Below the pieces are notes generated by a model. That model was not told the DNA's origin, ran no database searches, and worked only from the letters and a program-made list of their open reading frames with translations. Positions 13,799 to 17,176 of a DNA stretch of 17,176 bases are shown here, piece by piece. How positions within the stretch are numbered: position 1 is the first letter of the stretch; each line of letters opens with the position of its first letter. The translations under genes and the position numbers were made by a program. The DNA lies in NCBI GenBank assembly GCA_027064405.1, contig JAMOPP010000035.1, positions 1 to 17,176 of the forward strand, read 5' to 3'. The stretch is from Desulfurellales bacterium. Its GTDB lineage: Bacteria > Campylobacterota_A > Desulfurellia > Desulfurellales > Hippeaceae.

Positions 13799-16594
13799 AT
13801 GAAATTTATTAAAATCAGAGGGGCAAAAGTCCACAATCTTAAAAATATAGATATTGATATACCAAAGTCAAAAATAACGGTCATTACAGGTTTATCCGGC
13901 AGCGGAAAATCGACTCTTGCCTTTGATGTTTTGTATGCTGAGGGTCAAAGAAGATATTTAGAATCCTTAAGCGCATACGCCCGTCAATTCTTGGAAAAGG
14001 TAGAAAAACCGGATGTTGAAGCTATTTACGGATTGTCACCTGCAATAAGTATCGATCAAAAAAGCGTATCAAACAATCCACGCTCAACCGTAGGTACAAT
14101 AACAGAAATTTATGATTATATGAGACTACTTTTTGCTCATACAGGGGATGCATTTTGTTATTTATGCGGAAGGAAAATAGATAAACAGGATACTCAAAGC
14201 ATAATTAATGATGTTATGAAAAGAAAAAGCGAAAAAATACTTATATTATCGCCCGTTGCGGTGAACAAAAAAGGCTCTTTCAAATCTGAATTAGAGAACT
14301 TTAAAAAAGACGGTTTTGTTAGAATTCTCATTGATAATGAAGAAATGCTGCTTGAAGATAAAGTTAAAATAGATAAAAACAAAAAACACAATATATACCT
14401 TGTCGTTGACAGATTAAAGGTAAAGGAAGAATCCAAACAGAGAATATCAGACTCCATTGAACTTGCTTTAAAAAAAGGCAATGGAATAATGTATATAAAA
14501 AATATAGACACGGATGAAATAAAAATTTATTCGGAGGATTTTGCCTGTCCCTACTGCGGAATAAGCTATAAAACCATAACACCTCAAAGTTTTTCCTTCA
14601 ACTCTCCTTTGGGTGCGTGCCCGGAATGTTATGGACTCGGCGTAAAACATCAACTTGACATAAACAAACTTATACCTGATGATAATTTGTCTATTCGTGA
14701 AGGTGTTATAAAAATATGGAGAAAGATGAAGTATTCATATTACGAAACCTTTTTAATTAATGTATGCCTCTCATTTGGTATAGATATCTATACGCCATTT
14801 AAAGATTTAGGTGAACATGAAAAGGATGTTATTCTTTTTGGTGACCCTGAAAAAATTGTTGAATTTTCAATGAACGGAAGAAAAATTAAGAAAAAATGGA
14901 GTGGCGTTACAAATCTAATATCAAAACAGTTTACAGAAACAGAAAGTGCAAAGGTTAAAAAAGACATACTTGAACTTATGAAAAATATGGAGTGCCCCGT
15001 TTGTCACGGAGACAGATTGAATAAAGAGAGTCTATCGGTTAAAATTTTAGGAAAAAATATTATTGATGTAACAAAATTAAAAATAAGCGATGCCTACACA
15101 TATTTCTGCGATATAGAAAAGCAGTTTGACGAACATAAATTAAAAATAGCAGAAAGAATTTTAAAAGAGATAAAAACGCGTCTTAAATTTCTTCTCGATG
15201 TAGGACTCGACTACCTATCATTAGATAGAAGTGCAGCCACTCTATCAGGTGGAGAAGCTCAAAGAATAAGGCTCGCAACACAAGCCGGAAGCAACTTAAG
15301 CGGAATTATATATGTTTTAGACGAGCCGTCAATAGGACTTCATCCAAGGGATACCGACAAGCTTATAAAAACATTAAAAAATCTAAAAAATAACGATAAT
15401 ACGGTTGTTGTTGTAGAACACGATGAAAATATAATAGAATCGTCGGATTTTATAATTGATATGGGACCTCAAAGCGGAATAAATGGCGGAGAAATAGTAG
15501 CTTGCGGAACACCGGAAGAGATAAAAAGGAATGAAAAATCTTTAACAGGCAAATATTTATCAGGCAAACTTACCATAGATGTCCCAAAAAAATTGAATAA
15601 ACCGAAGAGCTTTATAAAAATAAAGGGTGCAAAGGTGCACAATTTAAAAAATATAACGGTGGACATACCCCTCCACACCTTTGTTTGCATAACGGGGGTC
15701 TCAGGGAGTGGAAAAAGTTCTTTAATTTTTGACTGTTTTTACGAATATGCAAAATCATATAAAATGGGCGAAAAATCTCAAAAACTATGTGCAAGCATAG
15801 AAAATATTGATTCCATAGATAAAATCATCAGCATTAGTCAATCACCCATTGGCAGAACTCCAAGAAGTAATCCCGCAACATACACAAGCGTTTTTAACGA
15901 CATAAGAGAACTGTTTGCTCGCACAGAGGACGCAAAAATGCAGGGTTTCGATGCCTCAAGATTCAGCTTTAATGTAAAGGGCGGAAGATGCGAAAAATGC
16001 AAAGGAGAAGGTCATATCAAAATTGAAATGCAGTTTATGGCAAATGTTTATATAGAATGTGATAAATGCAAAGGTCAAAGGTATAATGAAACAACACTTA
16101 ATGTAAAATATAAAGGTAAAAATATATATGAAGTTCTGCAAATGACTGTCAATCAGGCTTATAAGTTTTTTGAGAATATACCAAAAATAAAAAACAAACT
16201 TAAAATCATAAAGGATGTAGGCCTCGGATACCTCAAACTCGGACAGAATGCAGTTACTCTATCCGGTGGCGAAGCTCAGAGAATAAAAATAGCAAAATTT
16301 CTAATTTCTCCTCCTGTCGGAAACACACTCTATCTGCTTGATGAGCCGTCTGTAGGTCTTCATATGGACGATATTAAAAGACTTATAGCCGTTTTAAGAA
16401 AACTTGTAGATGCGGGAAACAGTGTAATAGTTATTGAACACAATATGGACATAGCCAAATCTTCAGATTATATAATAGATTTAGGTCCGGGAAGCGGAGA
16501 TAACGGCGGAGAAATATCTGCCTTCGGCGCACCTTCTGATATTGTGAAAAATTTCAACTCTTATACATCAAAATATTTAAAAGAAAAGCTTTAA
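13799..16594 (+). CDS. uvrA: UvrABC excision nuclease subunit A
   Basis: UvrA detects bulky DNA lesions and loads UvrB in nucleotide excision repair. The 931 residues fall in the usual 930-950 range. ATPase site I begins with Walker A GLSGSGKST (31-39) and site II with GVSGSGKSS (633-641). The ABC signatures LSGGEAQRIR (from L482) and LSGGEAQRIK (from L821) and the Walker B motifs VLDEPSIGLH and LLDEPSVGLH are intact. The zinc modules appear as CPYCG...CPEC in the first half and CEKCKGEG...CDKCKGQRY in the second. The ESLSAYARQFL, NPRSTVGTITEIYDY and SPIGRTPRSNPATYT stretches are family hallmarks. The ATG at 13799 gives the usual MKFIKIRGAKVHNLKNI start. There is no clear Shine-Dalgarno, so read-through or coupling from dnaB is likely. 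No terminator is evident after the stop. Confidence 0.97.
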   Translation: MKFIKIRGAKVHNLKNIDIDIPKSKITVITGLSGSGKSTLAFDVLYAEGQRRYLESLSAYARQFLEKVEKPDVEAIYGLSPAISIDQKSVSNNPRSTVGTITEIYDYMRLLFAHTGDAFCYLCGRKIDKQDTQSIINDVMKRKSEKILILSPVAVNKKGSFKSELENFKKDGFVRILIDNEEMLLEDKVKIDKNKKHNIYLVVDRLKVKEESKQRISDSIELALKKGNGIMYIKNIDTDEIKIYSEDFACPYCGISYKTITPQSFSFNSPLGACPECYGLGVKHQLDINKLIPDDNLSIREGVIKIWRKMKYSYYETFLINVCLSFGIDIYTPFKDLGEHEKDVILFGDPEKIVEFSMNGRKIKKKWSGVTNLISKQFTETESAKVKKDILELMKNMECPVCHGDRLNKESLSVKILGKNIIDVTKLKISDAYTYFCDIEKQFDEHKLKIAERILKEIKTRLKFLLDVGLDYLSLDRSAATLSGGEAQRIRLATQAGSNLSGIIYVLDEPSIGLHPRDTDKLIKTLKNLKNNDNTVVVVEHDENIIESSDFIIDMGPQSGINGGEIVACGTPEEIKRNEKSLTGKYLSGKLTIDVPKKLNKPKSFIKIKGAKVHNLKNITVDIPLHTFVCITGVSGSGKSSLIFDCFYEYAKSYKMGEKSQKLCASIENIDSIDKIISISQSPIGRTPRSNPATYTSVFNDIRELFARTEDAKMQGFDASRFSFNVKGGRCEKCKGEGHIKIEMQFMANVYIECDKCKGQRYNETTLNVKYKGKNIYEVLQMTVNQAYKFFENIPKIKNKLKIIKDVGLGYLKLGQNAVTLSGGEAQRIKIAKFLISPPVGNTLYLLDEPSVGLHMDDIKRLIAVLRKLVDAGNSVIVIEHNMDIAKSSDYIIDLGPGSGDNGGEISAFGAPSDIVKNFNSYTSKYLKEKL

Positions 16595-16677
16595 AATACA
16601 CTTACGATTTCAGTAAAATCACTGCGATAATGGTAACACAATTAAGTTGGGACTGCTTTGGTAATTGATAATAACTA

Positions 16678-16706
16678 TTGACACATTATATTAAATGGAA
16701 TATATT
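16678..16706 (+). promoter_or_regulatory. Near-consensus sigma-70 promoter for the multiheme cytochrome gene
   Basis: A perfect TTGACA (16678-16683) is followed after 17 bases by TATATT (16701-16706), 5/6 to consensus. It is the best promoter match in the window. The start site would leave a leader of roughly 85-90 bases before the AGGAGG and ATG at 16801. An imperfect palindrome overlaps both hexamers (see next entry), so strong but controlled expression is likely. Confidence 0.65.
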
Positions 16707-16709
16707 GTG
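16682..16709. promoter_or_regulatory. Candidate operator: imperfect 11-bp dyad across the core promoter
   Basis: CACATTATATT (16682-16692) and AATATATTGTG (16699-16709) are inverted copies matching at 10 of 11 positions around a 6-base centre. The dyad covers the spacer and the -10 hexamer and touches the -35, the expected place for a repressor. A further TTGTGA-like half-site overlaps its right end. The regulator is unknown. A CRP/FNR/HcpR-type site cannot be claimed because the spacing does not fit. Confidence 0.45.
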
Positions 16710-16800
16710 ATATGTGACGGGTGTTTTCTGTTTACATACTTAATGAAAGAACGGTTTGAAGCGTATTTGTATAGTATTTATTCTATGTAAAGGAGGAGTG

Positions 16801-17176
16801 ATGAGTAAAATCGCTAATTTTTTGGTTACATTATCGGACAAAACGGCTAAAGCATTATTGGTAGTGATGGCATTTTCATCTTTTGCTTTTGCCGGGGCAA
16901 CTTTAGATAGCAACAAGAATTTCACAAAACTTAAAAACTTTAAGCCCAACCCAAAGGTTACATCACAGCAGTGTTTGTCTTGTCACAAAGCTCAAGATCC
17001 CGGCATAGCCAAGGATTGGGCACATTCAAAGCATGCGCAGAAGGGTGTGGGATGCGTTGAGTGCCATGTTGTCCCTCAGGATTACCCAACCGCATTCAAG
17101 GCACATCCGTTTAAGGGTGCAAACTGGACTGTTCAGGCTGCTGTTTCATCTGTAACATGTGCAAAATGTCATAGTA
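16801..17176 (+). CDS. Multiheme c-type cytochrome, hydroxylamine-oxidoreductase-like (N-terminal part; runs off the window)
   Basis: The first 125 codons are present and the gene continues beyond the window. It starts with an amphipathic, basic stretch and a hydrophobic core (ALLVVMAFSSFAFA) with likely Sec cleavage after A31, so the protein is exported. Three CxxCH haem c motifs are visible: C58-C61-H62, C85-C88-H89 and C120-C123-H124. The spacing and the surrounding sequence (CLSCHKAQDPGIAKDWAHSKHAQKGVGCVECH in two adjacent pieces: PGIAKDWAHSKHAQKGVGC follows the first haem) resemble the start of octahaem hydroxylamine oxidoreductase-like cytochromes, which in anaerobes may reduce nitrite or hydroxylamine. 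The ATG follows AAAGGAGGAG (16790-16799). Lysine codons here are AAG in 8 of 15 cases, unlike the AAA-rich neighbours. Other multihaem families remain possible until the rest is seen. Confidence 0.7.
   Translation, partial: MSKIANFLVTLSDKTAKALLVVMAFSSFAFAGATLDSNKNFTKLKNFKPNPKVTSQQCLSCHKAQDPGIAKDWAHSKHAQKGVGCVECHVVPQDYPTAFKAHPFKGANWTVQAAVSSVTCAKCHS

Noticed and set aside
16595..16640. Intrinsic terminator after uvrA
   Set aside because: Only a 5-bp stem (GATTT/AAATC) is visible and no T run follows it, so a terminator is not supported.
1..17176. CRISPR array, tRNA or rRNA genes, phage or toxin-antitoxin modules
   Set aside because: I looked for spaced direct repeats, cloverleaf-like segments, integrases and paired small genes and found none that stand up.

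Overview
The window looks like a chromosomal segment from an AT-rich, diderm, flagellated, anaerobically respiring bacterium. The evidence is a periplasmic multiheme cytochrome c with a Sec signal, a MotAB stator, ferredoxin-linked 2-oxoacid oxidation and a periplasmic substrate-binding protein. This combination would fit Deferribacterota or a similar lineage, but that is an inference from gene content, not a phylogenetic result. All convincing genes are on the + strand.

Layout: (1) 3-185 is the 3' end of an unrecognised gene. (2) 438-3959 is a tightly overlapping operon, iorA-iorB-paaK, for arylpyruvate oxidation to arylacyl-CoA and CoA-ester/arylacetate interconversion. It is the fermentative or respiratory route for aromatic amino acids. 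(3) 4020-5722 is motA-motB, the proton-driven flagellar stator. (4) 5803-5986 is a 184-bp element with perfect 23-bp terminal inverted repeats (MITE-like), lying between motB and the next operon. (5) 6021-10677 is a complete BMP/nucleoside-type ABC importer: binding protein, double ATPase and two permeases. A strong hairpin terminator sits between the binding-protein gene and the ATPase gene. (6) 10961-16594 is a ribosomal/replication/repair cluster, rpsF-ssb-rpsR-rplI-dnaB-uvrA. (7) 16801-17176 is the start of a multiheme cytochrome c resembling the hydroxylamine oxidoreductase (HAO) family, behind a near-consensus promoter and cut off by the window end.

Most of the window is conserved core or well-known metabolism. 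I do not see a convincing wholly new multi-gene system. The points most worth a second look are the MITE-like element inserted between a candidate promoter and the ABC importer operon, the terminator/attenuator inside that operon whose downstream arm almost touches the ATPase start codon, the dyad overlapping the promoter of the HAO-like cytochrome, the 15-bp-phased ATCGA repeats upstream of rpsF, and the shortened IorB subunit.

No tRNA, rRNA, CRISPR array, integrase or complete insertion sequence is visible. No gene-free stretch exceeds 300 bases; the intergenic regions at 186-437, 5723-6020, 10678-10960 and 16595-16800 are described through their individual elements.
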